This document shows positions 1 to 12,361 of a DNA stretch of 64,000 bases, in pieces. The stretch lies in assembly GCA_965656715.1 (NCBI GenBank), contig CBFHLR010000017.1, positions 1 to 64,000 of the forward strand, written 5' to 3'. The position numbers and the translations under genes were made by a program. This DNA is from Coraliomargarita sp965656715 (GTDB lineage Bacteria > Verrucomicrobiota > Verrucomicrobiia > Opitutales > Coraliomargaritaceae). Each line of letters starts with the position of its first letter. Position 1 is the first letter of the stretch. The notes under the pieces are model-generated. The model was given only the letters and a program-made list of their open reading frames with translations, had not been told where the DNA came from and made no database searches.

Positions 1-138
<138 letters not shown>

Positions 139-142
<4 letters not shown>

Positions 143-561
143 GAAAAAACTATCTACTGCTCCTCACAGTAACATTGCTTTTGGCTGGTTGCGGTTCAGT
201 CGCCAAAGTCGCAACATCCGAGCATCGCGATTGGAGTTTCATAGAGTCAGTTGGGGGACTCGAAATCATTGGGCAGGACAAGAACCCTCATTACCTACGA
301 ATCAACTGTGATGTTTCTGGAACAAGAAAAATAACCTGCAATCCTACTGCTATAAATTCAGCATTAGCTGTTCGCAAAGTAGGAAAAAGAATCAATGAGA
401 ATGTAATCCAGATATACATCGTAACCTCAGTGATTACTGAAGATCTAAGTAGTAGCGCTCATGGAGTAAATTTGGGATTAATAGATAAAGGAAAGTATGA
501 AATCCAATACCTAAACCCCGACAATTCGGTTGTAACACTCGGAGAGATCCAATGGAACTAA
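139..561 (+). CDS. Cassette-encoded lipoprotein, unknown function
   Basis: The 140-residue product begins with a short basic n-region, a hydrophobic stretch and the lipobox LLAGC (Cys18), so it is predicted to be a lipid-anchored envelope protein. I recognise no domain in the mature part. The ATG lies inside the GTTATGC core of the upstream attC site, and the stop TAA (559-561) is three bases before the R'' box of its own attC. The gene therefore fills one integron cassette (about 137-614). No Shine-Dalgarno or promoter is evident within the cassette, so expression probably depends on upstream transcription. It is more AT-rich than the neighbouring chromosomal genes. Seen: lipobox and cassette layout. 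Inferred: cassette mobility. Confidence 0.8.
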
Positions 562-564
562 AAG

Positions 565-620
565 GCATAACCATTCGAGCTGAGCAACGGCTACGCCGTC
601 GATCCACCTCATCGTTATAA
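565..620 (+). other. attC-like recombination site 2 (end of cassette array)
   Basis: R'' box GCATAAC (565-571) is the exact reverse complement of GTTATGC, the sequence formed when this cassette circularises (G614 joined to TTATGC at 137-142). That match is the hallmark of a real cassette. The centre shares a 21-bp block (581-601) with site 1, including the ACGGC-TAC-GCCGT hairpin. The R' box is GTTATAA (614-620). No further cassette follows; the glgP terminator starts within a few bases. Confidence 0.78.
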
Positions 621-623
621 AAC

Positions 624-656
624 AAAAAAGGGCGCACTTTGCAGTGCGCCCTTTTG
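624..656 (-). terminator. Rho-independent terminator of glgP
   Basis: GGGCGCAC (630-637) and GTGCGCCC (644-651) form a perfect 8-bp stem with a 6-base loop. It is followed on the minus strand by a T-rich tract. It lies 20 bases beyond the glgP stop and may also stop transcription leaving the cassette array on the plus strand. Confidence 0.85.
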
Positions 657-673
657 CTTGAAATGCCGGTTGG

Positions 674-3217
674 CTACTTGCCGATTTTGACGGGCTTGAG
701 CTTCCAGATGTGCTCAGCGTATTCGCTGATGGTGCGGTCGCTGGAGAACTTGCCCATCTTGGCGGTGTTGAGGATCGCCATTTTTGCCCAGCGCTTTTTG
801 TCGCTGAAGGCTTTGTCGAGATCTTCCTGTGCGCGCACGTAGTCGGCGTAGTCTGCGAGGCAGAGATACGGGTCGCCGCCTTCGAGCCAGCTGCTGCAGA
901 GCGGTGCAAAGGCATCGTGCTCGCCGGGTGTGAAGTAGTCGGAACGAAGCCAATCGATGACGGCCTTGAGCTCCCAATTACTGTTGTAGTAATCGTATGG
1001 GTTGTAGCCGGCTGCGCGGATGGCTTCGACTTCCTCAACAGTCTTGCCGAAGATGAAGATGTTGTCCTCGCCCACTTCTTCGCCGATTTCGACGTTGGCG
1101 CCGTCGAGGGTGCCAATCGTGAGCGCGCCGTTGAGTGCGAGCTTCATGTTACCGGTGCCCGAGGCTTCCTTACCAGCGGTGGAGATTTGCTCGGAGACGT
1201 CGGCTGCCGGAATCATCTTCTCGGCCATGGTCACACGGTAGTTGTGTGGGAAGACGATCTTGATCTTACCACCGATGCGCTCGTCGTTGTTGACCTTCTC
1301 GGCGACCTTGTTGATCGCACGGATGATGTTCTTGGCGAGTGCGTAGCCTGGTGCTGCCTTGGCGCCGAAGACGAACACGCGTGGGTTCATCTCGTAGTTC
1401 GGGTCGTTGAGCAGGCGGCGGTAGAGCGTGAGGATGTGCAGCAGGTTGAGGTGCTGACGCTTGTATTCGTGCAGGCGCTTGATCTGGATATCGAAGATCG
1501 CGTCGGTGCTGATCTCGAGGCCGGAGTCGGCGAGCACGAAGTCGGCAAAGGCTTGCTTGTTGGCACGCTTGATGTCCATGAAGCGCTTCTGGAACTTGGC
1601 GTCGTTGGCAAACTTCGCGATGTCCTGCAGCTTATCGAGGTCCTTTGGCCAGTCGCAGCCGATCTTCTCGGAGATCAGCTCGCTAAGGCCTTGGTTACAG
1701 GCGAGCAACCAGCGGCGTGGTGTGATGCCGTTGGTCATGTTGATGAGCTTGTTTGGATACAGCTCGTGGAAGGTCGCGAAGAGGTGCTTCTTAAGCAGCT
1801 CGGTGTGGAGCGCGGCCACGCCGTTGACCTTGGTGGAGCCGACCACTGAGAGGTAGGCCATGCGGATCATCTTCGGGTAGCCCTCTTCGATGATGGAAAG
1901 CTCGGCCTTCTTGCTGCCGTCGCCCGGCCACTTGGCTTCGACTTCGTCTTCGAGGAAGCGGCGGTTGATTTCGAATACGATCTCTAGGTGGCGTGGGAGC
2001 ACCTTTTCAAACAGCGGCACGGACCACTTTTCGAGCGCTTCCGGAAGGAGCGTGTGGTTGGTGTAGTTGCAGGTGCTACGAGTGATGTCCCAAGCGGTGT
2101 CCCAATCGAGGCCGTGCTCGTCGACGAGCAGGCGCATGAGCTCCGGCACGGCGATGGCCGGGTGCGTGTCGTTAAGCTGGATCGCGTTGAACTCTGGGAA
2201 TTCGGCCCAGTCGCTGTGGTTGTCCTGGAAGCGGCGGATGATGTCCTTGAGCGAGCAGCTGACGAAGAAGTATTGCTGCACGAGGCGGAGCTCCTTGCCG
2301 GTTTCGGTCGCGTCGTTTGGATACAGCACCTTGGAGATGGTTTCACCCATGGCCTTTTCACGGACGGCTTCGACGTAACCACCTTCGTTGAAGATGTTGA
2401 GGTCGAACTCGTGCGATGCCTTGGAATCCCAGAGGCGGAGGAAGTTGACGGTTTCACCACCGTGACCGACAATACCGATGTCGAATGGCACGCCTTCGAT
2501 GGTCTTGTAGTCGACCCAGACCGGGTGGAAGGTGCCCTTGTCGTCCATCTGGTGTTCGACGCGGCCGTAGAGTTGAATCTCCTGCGCGAAGTTCGGACGC
2601 ATGACTTCCCATGGGCAGCCTTTTTCCTGCCAGACGTCTGGGTGCTCGATTTGGTGGCCGTCCTTGAACTCCTGCCGGAACAGACCGAACTCGTAGTGGA
2701 TACCGTAGCCGACTGCCGGCAGGTCGAGTGTCGCAAGTGAATCGAGGAAGCAGGATGCCAGACGGCCGAGACCACCATTACCGAGGCCCATATCTGCTTC
2801 TTCCGACGCGATGTCTTCAAAATTCTGACCGAGCTCTTCGAGCGCCTCACGGGTCTGGCTGTAGAGGCCCGCATTATGAAGGTTATTCACCATCAGGCGG
2901 CCCATCAGGTATTCGAGGCTCAGGTAATACGCGCGGCGCACCTTCTTTTCGTGGTGCACTTCCTGCGTCTTCATGAAGCGGTCGAGCAAACGGTCACGCA
3001 CCGCGTAACAGGTGGCGGTCCACCACTCGTCGTTGCTGGCGTTTTCCGGGTGGCGGGCCAGCGTGTAACGCAGGTGATTTAAGATGGAAGTCTTGATCGA
3101 CTCTTTGGTGCCACCGACTTCAAAACGGAAGCAGTTGTCGGCGTGCTGGTTAGCGCTCTTCTTGGCTGCCTTTTTAGTGGCGGCTTTCTTGGTTTTCTTG
3201 GCTGCTGTAGTTGGCAT
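674..3217 (-). CDS. glgP: Glycogen/starch phosphorylase
   Basis: This 847-residue GT35 phosphorylase releases glucose-1-phosphate from glycogen or maltodextrin with pyridoxal phosphate as cofactor, in the cytoplasm. The PLP-binding block EASGTGNMKLALNG is intact, with the Schiff-base lysine at Lys692. Other family blocks are present (LGNGGLGRLASCFLDSLA near residue 150; QLNDTHPA near 345). Length is normal apart from about 23 extra N-terminal residues rich in Lys and Ala, which resemble a histone-like basic tail of unknown role. The gene is monocistronic: it has its own terminator, and the next gene upstream (trpA) ends at 4215. The function is certain; the exact substrate (glycogen or other alpha-glucan) is not visible from sequence. 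Confidence 0.97.
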   Translation of the reverse strand: MPTTAAKKTKKAATKKAAKKSANQHADNCFRFEVGGTKESIKTSILNHLRYTLARHPENASNDEWWTATCYAVRDRLLDRFMKTQEVHHEKKVRRAYYLSLEYLMGRLMVNNLHNAGLYSQTREALEELGQNFEDIASEEADMGLGNGGLGRLASCFLDSLATLDLPAVGYGIHYEFGLFRQEFKDGHQIEHPDVWQEKGCPWEVMRPNFAQEIQLYGRVEHQMDDKGTFHPVWVDYKTIEGVPFDIGIVGHGGETVNFLRLWDSKASHEFDLNIFNEGGYVEAVREKAMGETISKVLYPNDATETGKELRLVQQYFFVSCSLKDIIRRFQDNHSDWAEFPEFNAIQLNDTHPAIAVPELMRLLVDEHGLDWDTAWDITRSTCNYTNHTLLPEALEKWSVPLFEKVLPRHLEIVFEINRRFLEDEVEAKWPGDGSKKAELSIIEEGYPKMIRMAYLSVVGSTKVNGVAALHTELLKKHLFATFHELYPNKLINMTNGITPRRWLLACNQGLSELISEKIGCDWPKDLDKLQDIAKFANDAKFQKRFMDIKRANKQAFADFVLADSGLEISTDAIFDIQIKRLHEYKRQHLNLLHILTLYRRLLNDPNYEMNPRVFVFGAKAAPGYALAKNIIRAINKVAEKVNNDERIGGKIKIVFPHNYRVTMAEKMIPAADVSEQISTAGKEASGTGNMKLALNGALTIGTLDGANVEIGEEVGEDNIFIFGKTVEEVEAIRAAGYNPYDYYNSNWELKAVIDWLRSDYFTPGEHDAFAPLCSSWLEGGDPYLCLADYADYVRAQEDLDKAFSDKKRWAKMAILNTAKMGKFSSDRTISEYAEHIWKLKPVKIGK

Positions 3218-3402
3218 GAGACGGTTCTTATATAGGTCTGAATGATCCGCGATGACGCGGGGAAAAATAGCAAATTAACTAAAAAAATCGGTTAGGAAAG
3301 CGCGAAACGACGAAGAACGCGAAACCGTTGCATAGGTTGCGCATTCGTGACAGCAATTAGCCGATCTTGTGCCAATTTAAGGCACCGTCTGGCAGCTTTT
3401 GG

Positions 3403-4215
3403 CTACTTTCCAAGTGCCCCACCGGCGGTGAGTTCGCCCATTTTCTCGGTCAGGGCAGCGACAATCGCGTCACCATCGCCCAAATTGTTGGCGATGCAGT
3501 TCACGATCGCACTACCGACCACCACGCCATCAGCGGCCTGCGCCACGGTATTGACGTGCTCGGCGGTGGAAATGCCGAAACCAACCACGACCGGCTTGTC
3601 GGTGTGCTGCTTGATGACTGCCACGCGATCAGCAATGCCTTCGGCCATGGAGCTGCGCTCACCCGTCACACCTTCGCGGGAAACGTAGTAAACAAAGCCG
3701 GTGGTTGCCTTGCAGATGATCTCCAGACGCTCATCCGGCGTGGTCGGCGCCACAATACAGACGGTTTCAATACCATGCTGCTCACAGGCAGCCAAGTGAT
3801 CGCCAGCCTCTTCCGGCGGAAGATCAAGCGTCAGCATGCCGTCGACACCTGCGGCCTTAGCCTGCTCGGCGTAGGCTGCGCTGCCCTTGGCAAATACCAG
3901 GTTGTAGTAAGTGTAGAAGACGATCGGCACCTCGCTGAACTCGCGAATCGCACGCACGAGCTCGAACACACGCTCACTCGTGCTGCCACTCTCAAGCGCA
4001 CGCTGTGCCGCCAACTGATTAGTCATCCCGTCGGCCAGTGGGTCCGAAAATGGCACACCCAGCTCCAACACATCGACACCGGACTCAATCACCGCGCGGC
4101 AGGCACGAATGGATGTTTCCAGATCAGGATCTCCGGCGCAAAGATAGCCGACGAAGGCGGCGCGGTTCTCTTCCCGGGCTTTGGCAAAGGCGTTAACTAT
4201 TCGCGAAGTGCTCAT
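3403..4215 (-). CDS. trpA: Tryptophan synthase alpha subunit
   Basis: This 270-residue TIM-barrel protein cleaves indole-3-glycerol phosphate to indole, which is passed to TrpB. The signature LELGVPFSDPLADG is intact, placing the catalytic acids at Glu51 and Asp62 (equivalent to Glu49 and Asp60 of the classical enzyme). The phosphate-loop region GFGIS is also present. Length matches the family. It stands alone here: no trpB or other trp gene is adjacent, so the partner must be elsewhere. The start ATG (4213-4215) gives the conserved N-terminus. The 99 bases upstream contain an imperfect inverted repeat (GGTGTAAAGG near 4246, CCTTTACAC near 4290) of unknown meaning. Confidence 0.96.
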   Translation of the reverse strand: MSTSRIVNAFAKAREENRAAFVGYLCAGDPDLETSIRACRAVIESGVDVLELGVPFSDPLADGMTNQLAAQRALESGSTSERVFELVRAIREFSEVPIVFYTYYNLVFAKGSAAYAEQAKAAGVDGMLTLDLPPEEAGDHLAACEQHGIETVCIVAPTTPDERLEIICKATTGFVYYVSREGVTGERSSMAEGIADRVAVIKQHTDKPVVVGFGISTAEHVNTVAQAADGVVVGSAIVNCIANNLGDGDAIVAALTEKMGELTAGGALGK

Positions 4216-4314
4216 AGTGCTGTATGAAGGTATGAAGGTGGGAAGGTGTAAAGGCGGATATTAGAACTTTCGCACCTTCTTACGTTCACACCTTTACACG
4301 GCGCACTGCGCCCA

Positions 4315-5673
<1,359 letters not shown>

Positions 5674-5834
5674 TCAGGTAGAAAAATGTATTCGAAGGAG
5701 GGATACGCCGCAGAAAGAAGGCGTTGTGTCACTACTTAGTAGTCAATCAATTGATTAGGCAAGCCTCATCCTGCAGAATAAGCGAGGTAGCGCAGGCGCG
5801 ACTCGCGCCGCAGGGAGAGGAACAGATGTAACCT

Positions 5835-6803
5835 CTAACCGCAACGCAAAGTATGCAGCGTGATTTCTGCGGGACAATTCAGTCGCACCGGCAAGCCAGT
5901 GGCTCCCGTGCCTCGACTCGTGTAGCCCTGTAAACGTCCCTCGACCCAAGGGCCCACCAATAAACGGCGCGGTGAACTGGAATCATGAACCAACACATGT
6001 CCTCCCGGCAGACACAACTGGCCCCCATGCGTGTGACCCGCCAGAAGTAAGTCGATATTGTAATCGACCGCCTCGCGATAGGTTTCCGGCGAATGCGAGA
6101 GGAGCACTCGAAAGGACTTCGAAGGGATGCCGTCTACAGCCCGCTTGAAATTATACGTCTTATAATAGTTTGGGTCGTCGATGCCTACCAAGTAGATCGA
6201 CTCACCGCCCCGCTCGATCACGGCATGCTCATTCAGCAGAAAGCGAATACCCGCCGACTCAAGTTCCGGCACCTTGCAGAGAAAATCGTGGTTCCCCAGA
6301 ATCGCATAAACCGGTGCCGTCGCATGACGAAGAATTTCAATGCTTGCAGCATTTGCACCGCTATGATCCCCGTAGGTGCAGGTGCGAAAATCTCCGGTTA
6401 CCACAAGTAAATCATACTCGACTCCGTCCATCGCGCGAACCGCTGCCGCCGGGAAGTCGGGGTGCAAGTCCGCATGCAGATCGGAAAGCTGTAGGATACG
6501 AAAACCATCAAACGCTTCGGGTAAATCGCCAAAGCTTAGCTCGTTCTGCGTGACCTGCACATCCAGATAATTTCGCACCGCACGATTCCACAAACCACAC
6601 GATTTCAGACCGAAGCGTGTGATCGCGTATAAATCGACCAGATGCTGCCAACGAAAAATCCCCCGATCATGCCCATCGCCACGCGCCTTGCGAATTTGAT
6701 CCTCCTTTGTCAGGCGCCGCTCAAACTCCAAACGGCCAATGCGTTCAGTCAACGCCCACATCGCATCCGTATGCTCATCGGGAACATGTTCAGGTAGGCT
6801 CAT
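5835..6803 (-). CDS. Calcineurin-like metallophosphoesterase
   Basis: The 322-residue product carries all metal-binding blocks of the calcineurin-like phosphoesterase superfamily in order: LSDLHAD (Asp-x-His), GDFR, GNHDF, SHSPE and GHTHGGQ. The late GHTHGG block and overall size resemble the YkuE/YaeI group, some of which act on lipid A intermediates or other phosphoesters. The substrate cannot be told. I chose ATG at 6801-6803 because an in-frame upstream extension would overlap the divergent ribB gene and has no family similarity. With this start there is no signal peptide, so a cytoplasmic or peripheral location is likely. Confidence 0.88.
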   Translation of the reverse strand: MSLPEHVPDEHTDAMWALTERIGRLEFERRLTKEDQIRKARGDGHDRGIFRWQHLVDLYAITRFGLKSCGLWNRAVRNYLDVQVTQNELSFGDLPEAFDGFRILQLSDLHADLHPDFPAAAVRAMDGVEYDLLVVTGDFRTCTYGDHSGANAASIEILRHATAPVYAILGNHDFLCKVPELESAGIRFLLNEHAVIERGGESIYLVGIDDPNYYKTYNFKRAVDGIPSKSFRVLLSHSPETYREAVDYNIDLLLAGHTHGGQLCLPGGHVLVHDSSSPRRLLVGPWVEGRLQGYTSRGTGATGLPVRLNCPAEITLHTLRCG

Positions 6804-6862
6804 AAGAAAGGAACGAATAACGATTGCGCGCCAGAGAGAAAGCGATTCATTGCACGCTAACA

Positions 6863-7981
6863 ATGACCCAAGCAAAAGACAATTCAGAAGCCTTCGATAA
6901 AGTGGAAGACGCAATCCGCGACATCGCGGAGGGAAAACTGGTAATCGTCACCGACGACGAAAACCGTGAAAACGAAGGCGATTTGGTCATGGCGGCCGAA
7001 AAAGTGACGCCACACGCGGTGAATCAAATGATTCTGCATGCCCGCGGTCTGATCTGCGTGCCGATGCTAGGGCATCAATTACGTCGCCTCGCGATCAACC
7101 CCATGGCTTCGGAAAACCGTGAATCGCACCAAACAGACTTTGCGATCTCAGTCGATGCAGCCGAAGGCATCACTACCGGTATCAGCGCCTACGACCGCGC
7201 AGAGACGATCCGCATTCTCAGCGATCCGACGGCCCACCCAGACATGCTGGTGCAACCAGGCCACGTGTTTCCACTGCGCGCCAAACCAGGCGGTGTCTTG
7301 CAACGTGCCGGTCACACCGAAGCAGCGGTCGACCTCGCACAACTCGCCGGACTCAACCCCAGCGGCGTCATCTGTGAGATTCTCAACGAGGACGGCACCC
7401 TCGCCCGCGTGCCGGATCTGATAAAATTTAAAGAGAAGCACGGCCTCAAGCTGATCTCCATCGCCGATCTCATCGAATACCGTCACACCCGCGACAAGCT
7501 GGTTGAGCATGTATTGACCCGCCCCTTCGAGTCGGAGTTTGGCACCTTTGACCTGCATGTCTTCCGCAGTATTCTCGACGACCGCCAGCACTTCGCCCTC
7601 TCCATGGGTGAACTGAACGCAGAGCCAACACTCGTGCGTGTCCAAAGTGAAAACCTGCTGGGCGACATTTTCAGATCCAAGGAACTCGGAGGCTATAACG
7701 CCCTGAGTGCAGCCATGAAGCAAATCGCCAAAGCTAAGCATGGCGTCTTACTCTACATTGAGCAACCACAAGGCGGCATCCGCATCATTGAGCGCGACGG
7801 CGAAGCAAAGATGAAAGACGTCGGTCCCGCCAAGATGGATTTCCGCGACTACGGTATCGGCGCACAAATCCTCGTTGAGCTCGGCCTCAAACAGATCCGC
7901 CTACTATCCAGCACACAGCGTAAAGTCGTCGGTCTGGATGGCTACGATCTCGAGATCGTTGAGCAGATCGATTTGGGATAG
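6863..7981 (+). CDS. ribB: RibB (DHBP synthase) fused to a degenerate GTP cyclohydrolase II domain
   Basis: The 372-residue protein has an N-terminal 3,4-dihydroxy-2-butanone-4-phosphate synthase domain (about residues 7-200; DDENRENEGDLVMAAEK acidic motif, and HTEAAVDLA near 155) making the four-carbon precursor of riboflavin. The C-terminal part follows the GTP cyclohydrolase II fold, but the zinc motif is lost. Where active enzymes have SEC-LTGD-x7-CDCG, this one reads SENLLGDIFRSKELGG, so all three zinc cysteines are replaced (by Asn, Leu and Gly). It should supply only the RibB reaction; a separate RibA is needed elsewhere. The start at 6863 is chosen over an in-frame one 39 bases upstream because it gives the usual N-terminus. 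No FMN riboswitch fits in the 59-base divergent gap. Confidence 0.9.
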   Translation: MTQAKDNSEAFDKVEDAIRDIAEGKLVIVTDDENRENEGDLVMAAEKVTPHAVNQMILHARGLICVPMLGHQLRRLAINPMASENRESHQTDFAISVDAAEGITTGISAYDRAETIRILSDPTAHPDMLVQPGHVFPLRAKPGGVLQRAGHTEAAVDLAQLAGLNPSGVICEILNEDGTLARVPDLIKFKEKHGLKLISIADLIEYRHTRDKLVEHVLTRPFESEFGTFDLHVFRSILDDRQHFALSMGELNAEPTLVRVQSENLLGDIFRSKELGGYNALSAAMKQIAKAKHGVLLYIEQPQGGIRIIERDGEAKMKDVGPAKMDFRDYGIGAQILVELGLKQIRLLSSTQRKVVGLDGYDLEIVEQIDLG

Positions 7982-8002
7982 GCCGCAACACTTGCGACTC
8001 AA

Positions 8003-8794
8003 TCAATACAAGTCCGGCTGACGATCTCGCAAAGCGGGCAATTTCTCGCGTGTTTTCGCAACCATCGCCGGATCGATCTCCGCGAAGAACAGCCCTTCCT
8101 CTTCATCAGCTTCCACCACCGTGTTGCCCCACGGATCAATCACTGCGGAATGGCCAAAATACACCACATCGCCGACGCCCTCGCCGTGGCCTTCCGGGCC
8201 ACATTGATTCACTGCAATGAAGTAGCACTGATTCTCAATCGCACGTGCGCGAACTAAGGTTCGCCAATGCTCTAAGCGCGGATGCGGAAATGCCGCAGCC
8301 AAGACCTGCAGTTCCGCTCCATCCAGAGCGCATTTTCGAAAAATTTCCGGAAAGCGTAGATCATAACACACCGAGCAGCCCAGCTTTCCGATTTCTGTTT
8401 CAGCCGTCACAATTTCGCTGCCCGCCTCCACATGGCGTTCTTCGCGAAACAATGTGAACAGATGCACCTTGCGATACTGTGCCATGCGCTCACCCGCAGC
8501 ATTCCAATACAACAAGGTATTGGCCATGCCCCCCGCTTCGGTCTGCTCCAGAAACGAACCGCAGATCGCAACGCCGACTTCAGCAGCCAAGGCAGCAACC
8601 GAATCAGTCAGTTCGCCCGCCTCAGGCAGCAGCTCACGGTTGCGCTTCCAGTCAAAACCGGTCGTGCACATCTCAGGCAAAAACAATGCCTGCGCGCCTG
8701 CCTCTACAGCCTCAGTTGCAAAGGCTTGGATCTTCGCCAGATTTACCTGCGGTGCGCCGCGCTCAACTTCGAACTGTGCGAGTGCAATCTTCAT
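8003..8794 (-). CDS. Carbon-nitrogen hydrolase (nitrilase superfamily amidase)
   Basis: This 263-residue single-domain hydrolase has the complete Glu-Lys-Cys triad: Glu41 in FLPEMCTTGFD, Lys109 in YRKVHLF and Cys143 in GCSVCYDLRFPE. Size and motifs fit the omega-amidase/YafV/Nit2-like branch, which deaminates small alpha-keto acid amides or repairs metabolites. The exact substrate is not visible. It is convergent with ribB (21-base gap) and lies downstream of hisI on the same strand. The 80-base gap to hisI holds a hairpin repeat. Confidence 0.9.
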   Translation of the reverse strand: MKIALAQFEVERGAPQVNLAKIQAFATEAVEAGAQALFLPEMCTTGFDWKRNRELLPEAGELTDSVAALAAEVGVAICGSFLEQTEAGGMANTLLYWNAAGERMAQYRKVHLFTLFREERHVEAGSEIVTAETEIGKLGCSVCYDLRFPEIFRKCALDGAELQVLAAAFPHPRLEHWRTLVRARAIENQCYFIAVNQCGPEGHGEGVGDVVYFGHSAVIDPWGNTVVEADEEEGLFFAEIDPAMVAKTREKLPALRDRQPDLY

Positions 8795-8833
8795 ATTCGA
8801 ATCTGTTTCACAGATCCGCTACCAAACTCGAAT

Positions 8834-8862
8834 TGTAGAGGAAGTGCGAAGCACTTTCTATA
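8834..8862. repeat. REP-like hairpin, family A
   Basis: The near-palindrome TGTAGAGGAAGTGCGAAGC continuing to TTTCTATA lies between hisI and the amidase gene. The arms GAAGTGC/GCACTTT enclose GAA. It is nearly identical to 29162-29190 and related to 29120-29148 and 13879-13943. Confidence 0.7.
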
Positions 8863-8874
8863 GCCCGTCGTCGC

Positions 8875-9300
8875 CTATTCCTTCGAAGGATCGATAAACT
8901 CCAGCGAACCATCCGCCTCGATACGACGGTAGTAGCACCCCGAACGAGAGATGCCGTCCTTGTTTTTGGTGTGGCAGGAGCCCTTACCCACTTGCTTAAC
9001 CAAATACAGCAGCGAATTCTGCTCACAATTCACTCGAATCTCTTCAAGCTGCAGGTAATCGCCACTGGTCTTGCCCTTGATCCAGAGCTCATTGCGGCTC
9101 GTGCTCCAGAAGGTCGCCATGCCGCACTCACGTGCAGTATCGAGCGCCAATTGATTGGCGTAACCGACAATCAGGACTTCGCCCGTTTCGACATCCTGCG
9201 CAACCGCTGGCAACACATCGGATTCGCAGTTTGCGACCTTGCGGAGCTTCGTGAAATCAAGATTGAGGACTTTGCCTTCTTCCAATTCTTCGTGAGTCAT
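8875..9300 (-). CDS. hisI: Phosphoribosyl-AMP cyclohydrolase
   Basis: HisI opens the purine ring of phosphoribosyl-AMP in histidine biosynthesis. The protein shows the expected blocks: VLPAVAQD, GYANQLALDTA, TFWSTSRNELWIKGKTSG, and the metal-binding C-terminal part with Cys in VNCEQN and CHT followed by SGCYYR. There is no HisE domain, so the enzyme is monofunctional. The start at 9298-9300 (MTHEELEEG, 141 residues) gives a typical length. An in-frame ATG at 9391-9393 would add 31 Asn/Gln-rich residues; neither has a good ribosome binding site. It is divergent from tkt. Confidence 0.92.
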   Translation of the reverse strand: MTHEELEEGKVLNLDFTKLRKVANCESDVLPAVAQDVETGEVLIVGYANQLALDTARECGMATFWSTSRNELWIKGKTSGDYLQLEEIRVNCEQNSLLYLVKQVGKGSCHTKNKDGISRSGCYYRRIEADGSLEFIDPSKE

Positions 9301-9470
9301 ACCGACTCTATAGGCGCCCAAAGGGTTCTGAGTCGAGTTTTGATTGTTACCATGAGGGAAATTCAACGGTTTGGATGTATTTTTCCTTTCCATTCAAGCT
9401 ATTCGGTTCATTTTCAGCGCCTTTCACACACACAGAACGGAGCATCCGGCTCCACCTATAGTTAAATCCT

Positions 9471-11474
<2,004 letters not shown>

Positions 11475-11497
11475 GCTGTAGCTTGAAATCTTAATAC

Positions 11498-11529
11498 AAA
11501 GGCCGCTCTGAAAAGAGCGGCCTTTTTTG
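11498..11529 (+). terminator. Rho-independent terminator of tkt
   Basis: A perfect 12-bp stem, AAAGGCCGCTCT (11498-11509) with AGAGCGGCCTTT (11514-11525), closes on a GAAA tetraloop and runs into six T. Confidence 0.95.
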
Positions 11530-11550
11530 TGTCCCGATATAATGAATAAA

Positions 11551-11649
11551 GGTAGGGATCGTTACGAGTAAGGCGTAGCTTTACACGAAGATTGATCCTT
11601 AACGATCCGCCTCACCTACTGCTGCGCGTTGGGATAACGCGCCCTACCC
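11551..11649. repeat. GGTAGGG/CCCTACC intergenic element, copy 1
   Basis: The element lies between tkt and leuD, begins GGTAGGGATCGTTA and ends ACGCGCCCTACCC, with internal inverted segments (GGATCGTT-like and AACGATCC). The same ends bracket 29234-29304 and 21282-21482. It contains no ORF. Confidence 0.6.
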
Positions 11650-11653
11650 GCAC

Positions 11654-11684
11654 AAAAAAAGAACCGGCGATGTGCCGGTTCTTC
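11654..11684 (-). terminator. Terminator of leuCD operon
   Basis: Stem AAGAACCGGC (11659-11668)/GCCGGTTCTT (11674-11683) has a 5-base loop and a T7 tract on the minus strand. It lies 30 bases after the leuD stop. Confidence 0.9.
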
Positions 11685-11713
11685 TGGAAAGGAAGTTCTA
11701 AATCGAAACTTAG

Positions 11714-12316
11714 CTATGCGGACATATAGCTGAGCTTGCCAGCGGTCGCTGCCACTTCGTCCGCACCACTTACGAGCTCGTTGAGTGGGTCGTAGTTGCC
11801 GGAGAGCAGCGACTCACGGGCATTTGGTTTGATGTCGCACTTGATGAACTCGTCGTCGAACCAGACCTTGTGGTCTTCCACGTCGATAGTGATCTCAAGT
11901 GCCGGATTGGCTTCGATTGCTTTGGCAAGGATCTCACGGTCGGCATCGCTTGCGGTAACGCAAACCACGCCGAGGTTGGTGGAGTTGCCGAAGAAGATTT
12001 CTGCGAAGCTACCTGCGATGACTGCGTTGAAGCCTGCGCGCATGATTGCCTGTGGTGCGTGCTCGCGGGAACTACCACAACCGAAGTTGTTGCCACTGAC
12101 GATAATGTTGGAGCCCTTGAAGCGCTCATCGTTGAGGTTGTGCTCACGATCTACGCCGTTCTCGTCCTTGCGGACGTCGTAGAAGAAGTATTCGCCCAGA
12201 CCATCGAAGGTGATGCACTTCATGAAGCGTGCAGGGATGATGCGGTCGGTATCGATGTCGTCGCCGGGCACGAATACGCCGCGGCCAGTAACTTGCTTGA
12301 TTGGTTCAGATGACAT
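11714..12316 (-). CDS. leuD: 3-isopropylmalate dehydratase small subunit
   Basis: This 200-residue subunit contributes the swivelling domain of isopropylmalate isomerase in leucine biosynthesis. The substrate-recognition block NNFGCGSSREHAPQA is present, as are PGDDIDTDRIIPARF near the N-terminus and SGNYDPLNEL near the C-terminus. It follows leuC by 45 bases on the same strand, and the pair ends with a shared terminator. Length is typical for the bacterial subunit. Confidence 0.97.
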   Translation of the reverse strand: MSSEPIKQVTGRGVFVPGDDIDTDRIIPARFMKCITFDGLGEYFFYDVRKDENGVDREHNLNDERFKGSNIIVSGNNFGCGSSREHAPQAIMRAGFNAVIAGSFAEIFFGNSTNLGVVCVTASDADREILAKAIEANPALEITIDVEDHKVWFDDEFIKCDIKPNARESLLSGNYDPLNELVSGADEVAATAGKLSYMSA

Positions 12317-12361
12317 TGTTTTGAAAAGCTGAAATGTTGAATGACTGAAAAGCTGAAAGCG

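Noticed and set aside
710..1849. Long plus-strand open frame opposite glgP
   Set aside because: It is antisense to conserved catalytic motifs of glgP and its translation shows no family features; it follows from GC-rich codon bias.
6804..6862. FMN riboswitch before ribB
   Set aside because: The gap is only 59 bases and shows no conserved RFN element segments.
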